From: Streptomyces sp. NBC_01296
GTDB lineage: Bacteria; Actinomycetota; Actinomycetes; Streptomycetales; Streptomycetaceae
Reading direction: 5' to 3'
Assembly: GCF_035984415.1 (NCBI RefSeq)
Contig: NZ_CP130720.1
Span: 8,791,237-8,855,236, forward strand
DNA: 64,000 bases
The notes below the pieces were generated by a model that had not been told where the DNA came from, searched no databases, and saw only the letters and a program-made list of their open reading frames with translations. Positions within the stretch are counted from its first letter, which is position 1. Every line of letters starts with the position of its first letter. The position numbers and the translations under genes were made by a program. Below, piece after piece: positions 22,847 through 31,295 of the stretch.

Positions 22847-24244
22847 TCACGGAGGGTTGCCGCGAGACTTCAGACTGTGCCAGGCGCGGACTATGTAGGG
22901 AAACGCGATCAGTCCAAAGAGAGCCCACTGAAATATGAGGAGCAAGTGGAATCCGAGTGCCATGCATGCCCTGGTGCCAGCGGAGAAAAGGATAAGCGAA
23001 GCCACGAAACATACCAGAGGGATGCACCATGCGAATGCCCGCACGCCGGCAAGCATTTTATCTTCTAGTGCGTGAGATCTTGTAGAAGACTTCGCCAATA
23101 TGGTTATGGCGGCAGCCCCAACGGCTAGGAATATCGTAGTGAGTAGTACCGTCAAGTTGAGAGCCGGAACCGCGGAGCCTGTTTTTCCGGGTTTGCTGGT
23201 TTTGGCTTTAACGAGCTCGGCGGCCAGGGAGTTTCCTATCCACAATAGAGCCAGTACTGTCAAGCATGTTACGAGTGTCGCAAAGAGCCAGCCGAGGAGT
23301 TCCCCCCGGAGCTTCAAGCGCAATTCGTAGTCTCTTCCTGAAGTGAAGTTGTGAGCTGCCAAGTGATAGCAGCATCGGCCGAGGCGGCCACTACGAGGCT
23401 CAGGAGGCGTAGGCACCAGGCCGACGGAGCTCGGGTTTATCTCCACGCCAGCAGGTACCCATACTTCGCAGTGATAGCTCCGGGGGTCGCCCACGGGAGC
23501 ATTGGTCTTAAAAGGCCAGTCGACCCACCCCAGGAGCGGCATCCATGCTGTCGACCATTTGCGTTCTACCTTGTAAGGGGCATCATTCGATACCTCGATC
23601 ATGCACTCCTTGCCTGGTTCTCCAGGAACCAGAACGCATAGAAAATGGCTTCCTATGAGAACTTTCAAGGAAATTCTGAAGGTTTTCGATAGGGCATTTT
23701 CGGTATCGCTAAACAGGCTATGCGCTTGAGCTCTAGGTAGTCCCCACTCTGTGGATATCATCGTGTTGTACTGGATGCTTCCATTCAAGTTGTGGGATTT
23801 CGTAACGTTTCGCAGTTCTTCGGTCAAGCGATCGGGGATCGGGCCGCCGCATAGGGTCTTCGCTAGGAACTCCAGGAAATGAAATTCCAACCTATAGCAC
23901 TCATCGTCGAGCAATCTCGGTAGTGCTTTCCCTTGCGCGTCGCAGACGTGGAACCCGTATTGCAATTCCGATTTATCGAGCACCATGAGGGGGACGACAG
24001 ATTGGTCCTGGCCTGGATCACCCTTCAAGATCAAAGCATCTTGGGGGATAGTTACATGGAAACTCGTAGTGGCGTGAACCGTCTTAGCATCAACAAACCT
24101 GTAGGTATCCGTGCGGCGGTGCAGCCATTTGGTTCTGGAGAGCCAAAGTTGCCCCAATCGGATTCCGGCAGCCGGATCCTTGAACCCCTCCCAGTTATCC
24201 AGCAGGAGTGTCTGCTGCGGTGCCTCAGGATCTGGAGTAGTCAT
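22847..24244 (-). CDS. Lower-GC four-helix membrane protein
   Basis: 465 residues from ATG 24242-24244 with GGAGG upstream. The first ~340 residues form a soluble domain (SFHVTIPQDALILKGDPG, EFLAKTLCGGPIPDRLTEEL). Four hydrophobic segments end the protein (LGWLFATLVTCLTVLALLW, LTVLLTTIFLAVGAAAITI, AFAWCIPLVCFVASLILF, HLLLIFQWALFGLIAFPYI). No family recognised. Codon use is much more AT-rich than its neighbours (many A/T third positions), so it was probably acquired from outside the genus. The arrangement of a large soluble N-domain on a membrane bundle is seen in effector or sensor proteins, but no function can be assigned. Confidence 0.7.
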   Translation of the reverse strand: MTTPDPEAPQQTLLLDNWEGFKDPAAGIRLGQLWLSRTKWLHRRTDTYRFVDAKTVHATTSFHVTIPQDALILKGDPGQDQSVVPLMVLDKSELQYGFHVCDAQGKALPRLLDDECYRLEFHFLEFLAKTLCGGPIPDRLTEELRNVTKSHNLNGSIQYNTMISTEWGLPRAQAHSLFSDTENALSKTFRISLKVLIGSHFLCVLVPGEPGKECMIEVSNDAPYKVERKWSTAWMPLLGWVDWPFKTNAPVGDPRSYHCEVWVPAGVEINPSSVGLVPTPPEPRSGRLGRCCYHLAAHNFTSGRDYELRLKLRGELLGWLFATLVTCLTVLALLWIGNSLAAELVKAKTSKPGKTGSAVPALNLTVLLTTIFLAVGAAAITILAKSSTRSHALEDKMLAGVRAFAWCIPLVCFVASLILFSAGTRACMALGFHLLLIFQWALFGLIAFPYIVRAWHSLKSRGNPP

Positions 24245-24382
24245 GACGAGCCTCCGGCCACGGCATGAGGGGTGTTCTTGCGGGCATGCGCCCGCCATCT
24301 CTTCCAGGTTGGCCAGCGGCTCGATCTCTCGCAACGCGGCGATAAGGACGCACTATCGGCGTCTTGGGGTGCGGCTGCTAGC

Positions 24383-25804
24383 TAGTGTTCTGCGCCTGAA
24401 ATCTCAGGGCTAAGTCTGTAGCCTGTTGTCATGTCGCCAGGTCCTCGTGCCGTCGAAGTCCGCCTGTCCAATGAGGAGCACGCCGAGTTGTCCCGCTGGG
24501 CGAGTGGGGCGGTGGCGCCGCGGTTCGCAGAGCGGGCGCGCATTGTGCTGGCGTGCGCAGGCGGGGTGCCGAACGCGCAGGTGGCGGTCAAGGTCGGTGT
24601 GACCGCAGCGACGGTGAGGAAGTGGCGCGGGAAGTTCGCCGCCGAGGGGATGGCCGGACTCGAGGATGCCGCCCGAATCGGCAGGCCGAAGGCCGATCTG
24701 GTTCTGAGTGAGGCTGAACGGAACCAGTTGGTCCTGTGGGCCCGGCGTGCGAAGACCGCCCAGTTTCTGGCTCTGCGGGCGAGGATCGTCCTGCGTTGTG
24801 CGGAGGGCGGGACGAACAGGCAGGCCGCGGTCGAGCTCTGTGTCGATGCCTCGACCGTCGACCGCTGGCGCAGTCGTTTCATCGCCCATCGCCTTGAAGG
24901 CCTGGTCGATGAGCCCCGTCCAGGCCGGCCGCCCTCGATTCTCCTTGACCAGGTCGAAGACGTGATCGTGGCGACGCTGGAGTCCACGCCGGGGAAGGAT
25001 ACTCACTGGTCGCGGGCCTCGATGGCAGCTCGGACGGGGCTGTCGAAGTCGACGGTCGGCCGGATCTGGAAGCGGTTCGATCTCAAGCCGCATCTGCAGG
25101 ATTCCTTCAAGCTGTCCACCGACCCGCAGTTCGTGGCGAAGGTCGTCGACGTCGTCGGCTTGTATCACAACCCGCCGGAACGGGCAGTGGTGTTATGCGT
25201 GGATGAGAAGAGCCAGATCCAGGCGCTGGACCGTTCACAGCCGGTGCTGCCGATGATGCCGGGCATGCCCGAACGACGCACCCACGACTACCTGCGGCAC
25301 GGCATCACGAGCCTCTTCGCCGCGTTCAACGTCGCGGACGGAACCGTCATCAGCGAACTCCACCGCCGCCATCGCGCGATCGAGTTCAAGAAGTTCCTGG
25401 TCACCATAGACAAAGCCGTGCCCCACGAGCTCGACGTGCACCTGGTCTGCGACAACTACGCCACCCACAACACTTCTGAGATCAAGACGTGGCTGGCCAG
25501 GCACCCCCGCTTCCATGTCCACTTCACGCCCACAGGCTCCTCCTGGATCAACCAGGTCGAGCGGTGGTTCGGTCTGCTGACCGACAAGCTCATCCGCCGC
25601 GGAGTCCACACCTCGGTGAAAGCACTGGAAGACGACATCCGGGCCTGGATCGAGACCTGGAACGAGGACCCGAAACCCTTTACCTGGACGAAGACCGCCG
25701 ACGAGATTCTCAAGTCCCTCGCCGACTACCTCACCAAGATCACCCCATCCGACCCGAGCAACCAGGCGCAGACTTAGCCCTGAGATTTCCGGCGCAGAAC
25801 ACTA
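24383..25804 (+). mobile_element. IS630-family element (copy b, one-ORF type)
   Basis: 1422 bp between TA dinucleotides (24383-24384 and 25803-25804). Nearly perfect ~34-bp inverted ends start GTGTTCTGCGCC and run to TAAGTCTG. Distinct from the two-ORF IS630 copies in this window. Its right end lies at the 3' end of the minus-strand gene at 25802-26623 and supplies that gene's stop codon. Confidence 0.9.
24431..25777 (+). CDS. IS630-family transposase
   Basis: 448 residues. Two N-terminal HTH units (AQVAVKVGVTAATVRKW and RQAAVELCVDASTVDRW) recognise the element ends. DDE core: VLCVDEKSQ (Asp about 258), VCDNYATHN (second Asp) and SSWINQVERWF (Glu). Full length and without interruptions, so the element may still be active. 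Confidence 0.95.
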   Translation: MSPGPRAVEVRLSNEEHAELSRWASGAVAPRFAERARIVLACAGGVPNAQVAVKVGVTAATVRKWRGKFAAEGMAGLEDAARIGRPKADLVLSEAERNQLVLWARRAKTAQFLALRARIVLRCAEGGTNRQAAVELCVDASTVDRWRSRFIAHRLEGLVDEPRPGRPPSILLDQVEDVIVATLESTPGKDTHWSRASMAARTGLSKSTVGRIWKRFDLKPHLQDSFKLSTDPQFVAKVVDVVGLYHNPPERAVVLCVDEKSQIQALDRSQPVLPMMPGMPERRTHDYLRHGITSLFAAFNVADGTVISELHRRHRAIEFKKFLVTIDKAVPHELDVHLVCDNYATHNTSEIKTWLARHPRFHVHFTPTGSSWINQVERWFGLLTDKLIRRGVHTSVKALEDDIRAWIETWNEDPKPFTWTKTADEILKSLADYLTKITPSDPSNQAQT

Positions 25805-26623
25805 GACGTCCGGCAGGTTGTCGACCAATACCGTCAGGTGGTCCCGCAACCGCACCGCCAGCCGCGTTGCCTCCGCAGGGTCCGCCTCGGCCGCCGCTTC
25901 GTACGCGGCCCCCATGCCGGCCGTCTTGGCTGCGAACGCCTCGGCGGTGGCTACGTAGCCGCGAACGCCGCGACCGGCCCGACCGGCTGTGCCTTGGCGG
26001 CGGCCTGCTGCACCGCGAGTTCGCGGATGCCGCCGCTGCTCGGCGTCAAGCTCTTCCACGGCCTTGCGGGGGAACTGCTTGACGATGCCGGTGATGGTCT
26101 TCTGGCTGACCTTGTCGCGGCCGGTCGCCTCGGCCACTGTCCGGTACGCCTCGGCGGCGGCGTCCTCCCCGTAGTCCTCGCGGATGGGGGTCAGACTCTC
26201 GGCCGCGCGCTGGCTGATCACGTAGGCCCGCACGTTGTCCGAGTCCCGCATGCGGGACAGACCGTTCGATTCGAGTTCGCGGCGCGGCGGCTCGGCCAGC
26301 AGTGCCGCGATGCGCGCGCCAGCGATCTGCCAGTAGGCGTTCGACGTCGACATGTCCGCCACGTCCCTGATGAACGCCTCGGCGGTGCCGTAGTCCCGCC
26401 GCCATAGCCGGCCCCGCAGCGAGATGTCCAGCGCGCTGGCCGCGACGAACCATGCGTCCTTGTACTGGGCGAAAGAGCGCTGGCACAGCTCCCAGGTCTC
26501 TTCCTCCTCGGCGGTGAGCGGCCCTTGAGCGTCGGGCGAGTCCACCGCGGCCGGCAGCTGCTCGAACCGGATCATCGGCCGCGGCCGGCCCTGAGCAACG
26601 TCGTCCTCGGTCAGGGTCGCCAC
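25802..26623 (-). pseudogene. Plasmid-type helical protein, altered and cut by IS630
   Basis: Starts at GTG 26623 (MATLTEDDVAQGRPRP). The central part (ALDISLRGRLWRRDYGTAEA, SNAYWQIAGARIAALLAE, LSRMRDSDNVRAYVISQRA) looks like a conserved actinomycete plasmid or integrative-element protein. A ~25-codon segment near 25960-26040 is out of frame: the other frame reads GIRELAVQQAAAKAQPVGPV, so two compensating indels are likely. The last codons (DNLPDV) run into a TAG formed at the TA junction of the IS630 element, so the native C-terminus is lost. Confidence 0.55.
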
Positions 26624-27069
26624 AGCGCCCCCGGACGCTTCCTGTTCCCGCTCCCTGCGGAGCTTCCGGCGCGCGCGCAGTTCTGGGAAATGAAGATCCG
26701 TGCAGCTTTGGGCGTGAGTACCAAGAATTCCGCAGAACGGTTGTTACTCGATCAACTAGTCCGGTTGGGTGAGGCGGGTCGGAAGTGAGCCGGGTGGTGC
26801 GCCGGAGCGCATCGTTCCGGATCGGGGCTGGCGGGGCGGGTGGGTGTGACGGTCAGCGAATGTCAGGGCCACGCCTGACCGGTATGCGTGTGGTGTGCAG
26901 GCGACTGTGACGGGAATGTCCGGGTGCGGTAACCGGCCCCGGCGGGGGCTGCAGCTGGTTGTGTGCCGGGTCGAGCGTGGGGCCTTCGGCTCATCCGGGC
27001 CGGGAACCCGCACCGCCTCTGCCAGCCTGTTTCGGCTGGTGGAGCACTGTTCTTGAGGGAGCATCACCC
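26624..27069. other. Intergenic stretch
   Basis: No gene recognised. Contains a short dyad GTCAGG-GCCACG-CCTGAC near 26863-26880 and the GAGGGAG ribosome site for the lamin-tail gene. Confidence 0.35.
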
Positions 27070-27537
27070 ATGACTTCTGCTTCTTCCTCCGCCCGCCGTA
27101 TCGCCGCCACCGTCCTGGCCGCCGGGGCAGTCGTCGGTGCGGCCGCGCTGCCGGCCGCCGCCCAGGACCGTGACCACCGGCCGCATCCGCGGGTGGAGAT
27201 CAGCCGGGTCCAGGCCGACAGCCCCGGACGCGACGACCGCTCCAACCGCTCCCTGAACAACGAGTGGGTGGAGATCACCAACACCACGCGCGACGCCGTC
27301 AACCTGCGCGGCTGGACCCTGCGCGACGCGGACGGCAACCGCTATCGCTTCGACAACGTCCGCATCAACGGCCGTGCCACGATCCGCATCCACACCGGAA
27401 CCGGCCACAACACCCGCACGGATCTGTTCCAGAACCGCCGCGACTACGTCTGGGACAACCGGGCCGACACCGCGACGCTGCGCGATGACCGTGGTCGCAC
27501 GGTCGACACCGAGTCATGGGGCCGGCGCCACCACTGA
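27070..27537 (+). CDS. Secreted lamin-tail domain protein
   Basis: 155 residues from ATG 27070 with GAGGGAG upstream. Signal peptide (RRIAATVLAAGAVVGAAALP, cleavage after PAAAQ). The rest is one lamin-tail (LTD) beta-sandwich: NEWVEITNTTRDAVNLRGW, TLRDADGNRYRFD, GHNTRTDLFQNRRDYVWDN, ATLRDDRGRTVDTESW. Exported LTD proteins are common in Streptomyces; the role is thought to be binding or structural at the cell surface. It stands alone. Confidence 0.85.
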   Translation: MTSASSSARRIAATVLAAGAVVGAAALPAAAQDRDHRPHPRVEISRVQADSPGRDDRSNRSLNNEWVEITNTTRDAVNLRGWTLRDADGNRYRFDNVRINGRATIRIHTGTGHNTRTDLFQNRRDYVWDNRADTATLRDDRGRTVDTESWGRRHH

Positions 27538-27874
27538 CCGGTGTCAGGGTGTCGGTGGCCGCCTGGACGGCGTGCGGCCGCCGACACCGCACCCCAGGCC
27601 AGTGCCCGGGGCTCCCAGGACCCGAGGCGTCCGTGGCGGGGCCGACCGGGCTGCTTTCGACCGGCCGGGCGCCGCCGTGCGTAGACCTCTTGTCTCCCTG
27701 CCGCCGTGTCACGGGGCGTCCTCGGCCGCTTCGGAACTCCGGCGAGCGTGCGGCCTAGCATCAAGGGCCGTCGCCGGCGTCGAACATCGACAACTTTGTC
27801 CTCGGCGGTTGCGCTCTCGCTAGCGTGGTGGAGCGGGCTGCGGTGGATGGGCGGCCGTCGGGAGGACAGTGTCG

Positions 27875-28549
27875 ATGGGCACCATGGTGGTGGGTTTCAG
27901 GCTCGGCTCGGACGCGAAGGGCCGGCAGGCGACGCTGGTACTGACCGAGGCCGGCGTGCTGCACCAGAGCACCGGCCTGCTCGGGATAGCCCCCCGGCCC
28001 GCGAAACCCCACGCCCCGATCGCCCCCGACCCCCATCCAGTTCCGCGTCAGGCCGCCGCGCTGCGCAAGGTCTACCGAGCTCTGATCGGCCGCGGCTACA
28101 CCCGCGAACTCATCCCACCCGCATGCGTGCGCCTCGAGACCGACGAACACCCCCTGCACGCACAGCCGTACGGCCCCCACGCCCCGCACCCGCATCCGGA
28201 ACTCATCGCTGAGTTCACGGGTGCCGCCCCCGCCGGGTCCGGCTCCCTCGAGGACGCGCTGGCCGCGTTCTACACGGCGATCGGGATCACACCCCGGCCC
28301 CGCACCCCCTTCCCGCCTGGCACCGCCACGGTCCCCCCACACGTCCGGGAAGCACTGCGCACCCTGACAGGCGGGCAAGCTCTGACCTCCGGCCCGCGGC
28401 GCGGCCCCGGCTGGACTGTCACCGCTGCCGGGGTGCGCCTGCACGCCGGCACCACGAGTCAAACGCTCGATCCTCGGGAAGTCGCCGAGCTTCAGGCAGC
28501 ACTGACAGCCTGGCTACGGCACCAACAATCTGGGCCCGCCGGTAGGTGA
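27875..28549 (+). CDS. Hypothetical protein
   Basis: 224 residues. ATG 27875 is preferred over GTG 27869 because GGAGGA lies 8 bases before it. Not recognised. Pro- and His-rich middle (PHAPIAPDPHPVPRQ, GPHAPHPHPE) between an N-terminal strand-rich part (MVVGFRLGSDAKGRQATL) and a C-terminal helical part (REVAELQAALTAWLRHQQ). The minus strand also has a long frame here, but codon positions favour the plus strand. Confidence 0.5.
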   Translation: MGTMVVGFRLGSDAKGRQATLVLTEAGVLHQSTGLLGIAPRPAKPHAPIAPDPHPVPRQAAALRKVYRALIGRGYTRELIPPACVRLETDEHPLHAQPYGPHAPHPHPELIAEFTGAAPAGSGSLEDALAAFYTAIGITPRPRTPFPPGTATVPPHVREALRTLTGGQALTSGPRRGPGWTVTAAGVRLHAGTTSQTLDPREVAELQAALTAWLRHQQSGPAGR

Positions 28550-28950
28550 GTCGAGCCCGCCTCGCCCCCTCATACACCGCAGTGATCCGCGACGCCGACG
28601 GCACCTACCGGACGGCTGCCATCAGCCCTCGTGATCTGGCTCCGGACATGACCGTGCCTTCCTGCGTCAGCCCCTCGAGGTGCCTGTAGCCGACGCCGGG
28701 CCAGAGGCCGCGAGGAAGGCTTCACGGCTGATCACTCCGCGCGAAGAGGCCGTTGCTCGGTGCCGGGGGGCGCCTCCGCCGAGACGGTCGCCACCGGGCT
28801 CGGTACCACCCGCTCCACGGCCCTGGTCCTCCTCCTGACCGCCCAGGAGCGGTGAGGCAGAGCCGGGACGTGCGCCGGGACGAACCGGTGTACGGACCCT
28901 TTGTCGGAAAAGGTCATGACCTTGTCATGGCCTGCTCGTATCTTCAGAGC
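28550..28950. other. Gene-poor stretch
   Basis: No convincing gene. Short plus-strand readings such as VIRDADGTYRTAAISPRD hint at a decayed gene, but nothing can be assigned. Confidence 0.3.
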
Positions 28951-29854
28951 ATGACCGTCACTGCCCGCCGGGAACTCGTGAGTCCAGGAACCCGTAACGC
29001 CTTCCGCTCCCTCGCTACAGATCTGACTGTCCGGATCGTGGCCGAGCTGTGGGAGGACCACGGCTTCGCGCCCGTGGCACCGGAAGACCTGAAGTACAGC
29101 GACCCGGGGCAGCGGGCGGACTGAGTTCATGCGCTACGCGGAAGGCGTGGACTGGGCGGACGAGGGCCACGTCCGGCGTGCCCTCCTGGTTTTCGAGGAC
29201 TACATCCGTACGTACCGGGATCCGGGTGAAGAGGGAACCCCGAGGTGGCTGGAGGACATCAAGGTCCGCCTTGACCGGGACGGGTACCACCTCAGCGACG
29301 AGGGACAGATCTCCTGGGTCAACCCTCCCGTGCTGGTCCGGGATCTGAGTGGTCTCAGCGACCCGTCCGGCATCGTCGTTGAACTGGAGCGCATCAGGCG
29401 TGACCTCACGACGGATCCGCAGGGGGCCATCGGGGCGGCCAAGCAGCTCATCGAGGCGACCGCCAAGACGGCGCTTCGGGAGCTGGGGGTTGTGGTGGAG
29501 AAGAACCGGGACGTGCCCATTCTGGTCGCCATGGTGCACAAGGAGCTGAGGCTGGATGCAGCCTCAGCTCCGGACGGTCCGGACGGCAGCAAGGCCATCA
29601 AGAAGATCCTCTCAGGGGCGGTCAACATCGCGGTCGGCGTGGCCGAGCTGCGGAACCAGGGCTTCGGCAGTGGGCACGGACAGGCGAGCGCGCCCTCCGG
29701 CCTCGGCGTCCGCCATGCCCGCCTGACGGTCAACGCGGCCGTAACGTGGTGCGAACTGATCCTCGACACCATGGCCGACCCGAGCGCGCCCTGGCGCAAT
29801 ACTGGGCCAGTGGCTGGTCCGGCCCTGTCGGGTACCCGAACCCCGGCCCCGTAA
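28951..29854 (+). pseudogene. Abortive-infection C-terminal domain (Abi_C) protein with frameshift
   Basis: The first frame from ATG 28951 (MTVTARRELVSPGTRNAFR) stops at TGA 29122. The second frame (MRYAEGVDWADEGHVRRALL) runs to 29854. Removing or adding one base near 29118 gives a continuous GQR-TEFMRYAEGVDW reading, so this was probably one ~300-residue gene. The C-terminal third matches the Abi_C pattern: GAIGAAKQLIEATAKTALRE, VPILVAMVHKEL, IKKILSGAVNIAVGVAELRN, RHARLTVNAAVTWCELIL. Abi_C proteins are implicated in phage-triggered growth arrest. An alternative is two coupled genes. Confidence 0.65.
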
Positions 29855-29893
29855 GCCGGGTGCAGACGGGCAGGCTGAGGCGAGAGCGCCGCC

Positions 29894-29922
29894 CAGGGCT
29901 CGCGCAAGTCGCGCGAGCCCTG
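29894..29922. terminator. Hairpin after the Abi_C gene
   Basis: 12-bp arms CAGGGCTCGCGC (29894-29905) and complement (29911-29922), loop AAGTC. It lies 40 bases after the Abi_C stop. Confidence 0.7.
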
Positions 29923-30092
29923 CGGCTGGAGCCCATCCCCCAAGGGGCGCGCTGTACGGCAAGGGACCCTTGCTGTGTCGCGCCCGCGGTGCGGCAGCAG
30001 CCGGGTGCGGGCTGCGGCATCCGTCCGAACCGCCACGGCTTAGGCCACGGCGTTCTACCGTGGCCGGTAGCACCCACCGCCAGGAGGAGCCG

Positions 30093-30404
30093 ATGAGCGC
30101 CCAGCCCGACCACCAGACACCCGCCGCCCCGTACGCGCCCGCACCCGGGGCGCCGGCCGAACTCCTCGCCCAGCTCCGGGCCGACCGTCGCGCCGAGCGG
30201 TGGGTGCCGGCCTTCGAGCGCGAGTGGGCGGCCGCGTTGGAGGAGTCGCGCCGGACGTTTTCCTTGAACACCCTCTACGAGGTCGTCCACGTCTGGCAGG
30301 CCCGTCTCGTCTCCGCCCCCGCGGTCGACGCGTTCACAGCTTCCGGCCACGACGAGACCGGGTTCATGGACATGGCCGAGCTCCGTGGCCGGCGGCGCCG
30401 GTGA
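30093..30404 (+). CDS. Putative antitoxin, DUF6247-like (pair 2)
   Basis: 103 residues from ATG 30093 with a strong AGGAGGAG site. Helical core AERWVPAFEREWAAALEESR, then LYEVVHVWQARLVSAP. It resembles the DUF6247 family and the gene at 3509-3853. The TGA stop overlaps the GTG of the RelE-like partner (GTGA), giving the classic coupled antitoxin-toxin order. Confidence 0.6.
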   Translation: MSAQPDHQTPAAPYAPAPGAPAELLAQLRADRRAERWVPAFEREWAAALEESRRTFSLNTLYEVVHVWQARLVSAPAVDAFTASGHDETGFMDMAELRGRRRR

Positions 30405-30661
30405 GCCTGCCCCCGTACGCGGTCCGCCTCTCGACCCCGGCCGCGAAGGTCCTCGCCGAACTCCCCGAGCACGCCGAAGAGACGGTCTGGGACCTGCTCG
30501 ACGCCGCCGCGGCCGACCCGTGGGGCTTCCGCCAGTGGGACCCCGACGACCCCGAAGGCGAAGACGTCCGGATCGCGTCCGCCGGCCGCCCGTCCGTCAT
30601 CTACTTCGCCAACCGTGCGCTGCGACACCTGTCCGTCCTGGACATCGTCTGGCTCGGGTAG
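30401..30661 (+). CDS. RelE/ParE-family toxin (pair 2)
   Basis: 86 residues from GTG 30401. It follows the RelE/ParE layout: YAVRLSTPAAKVLAELPEHA (first strand and helix), a DPWGFRQWDPDDPEGEDV segment, IASAGRPSVIYFANRAL, and a terminal strand LSVLDIVWLG. Members cleave ribosome-bound mRNA (RelE) or act on gyrase (ParE); which applies here cannot be told. The antitoxin is encoded immediately upstream. Confidence 0.7.
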   Translation: MSLPPYAVRLSTPAAKVLAELPEHAEETVWDLLDAAAADPWGFRQWDPDDPEGEDVRIASAGRPSVIYFANRALRHLSVLDIVWLG

Positions 30662-30893
30662 ATCATGGCCGCGCCCGCTCCTCCTGGGCGTGGCCGCTTC
30701 CGTCCTATGGAGCGGATCTCTGGTGCCGATTGCGTCTGCGGCGTGGTCGAGGCAGCGCACCAGCCCCGGACAATTTGTGGGGTTCACCCGACAGGCGGGG
30801 AGTCTTCCCGGAGTATGGAACCGCGTTGCAGGAAGGCGGCTCTCGGCGCTCGTGGCTGCGACGAGGGGGTTCGGACGAGAGAGGGGGACGTCT

Positions 30894-31259
30894 GTGTCGA
30901 GGAAGCAGCGGATCGCGGTGATGGGCGCCGCGATGGTGGGAATCGTCTCGACTCCTGTCATCTGGTTGCTTGACGGACCCGACACCGCAGGAGTCGTGGG
31001 CGCGTCGATTCAGGCCGCCACCGGAGTCGCGGCGCTGGTGTGGGCGTGGGCTCAGCCTCGGGCCGACATGGCAGGCGAAGCAGGAGACACCGCGACGCAG
31101 ACCGGCCGAGCGGAAGCGAGCGGCGGCGGGCAAGCCCATACGGGCGTACGACGCCGTGGTGCCGGCAGCCCTGGCACCGCTCGGGTTCAGGACACCGGTG
31201 ACGCCATCTCGCGTGGCACGGGTAGCAACGCCGGCACCGGCATCGACTACACCGATTAG
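30894..31259 (+). CDS. Two-helix membrane protein upstream of the STAND ATPase
   Basis: 121 residues from GTG 30894 with GAGGGGG upstream. Two hydrophobic segments (IAVMGAAMVGIVSTPVIWLL and TAGVVGASIQAATGVAALVW) are followed by a Gly/Ala-rich tail ending RVQDTGDAISRGTGSNAGTG. The tail motif (S/T)GDAI...G...G is echoed near the N-terminus of the STAND protein encoded 36 bases downstream (SDSGDAIASAVGAVAVSG). This suggests that the two proteins interact or share a recognition element. Function not known. Confidence 0.6.
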   Translation: MSRKQRIAVMGAAMVGIVSTPVIWLLDGPDTAGVVGASIQAATGVAALVWAWAQPRADMAGEAGDTATQTGRAEASGGGQAHTGVRRRGAGSPGTARVQDTGDAISRGTGSNAGTGIDYTD

Positions 31260-31295
31260 CGTGGTCATGCAGGTAGCGCCAAGGCCGGACGCGAC

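Noticed and set aside
22424..26280. Similar ~30-base stretches around TCCCGCATGCGGGA-like palindromes at 22424-22453 and 26240-26269, suggesting an attachment site.
   Set aside because: At 26240 the stretch encodes the SRMRDSDN motif of a gene and the copy at 22424 reads a related SNDLYRMRDS, so it is more likely a coding relic than a recombination site.
27761..28462. Minus-strand 233-codon frame opposite the hypothetical gene at 27875.
   Set aside because: Gly/Arg-rich with no ribosome site; the plus frame has a well-placed GGAGGA site and better codon positions.
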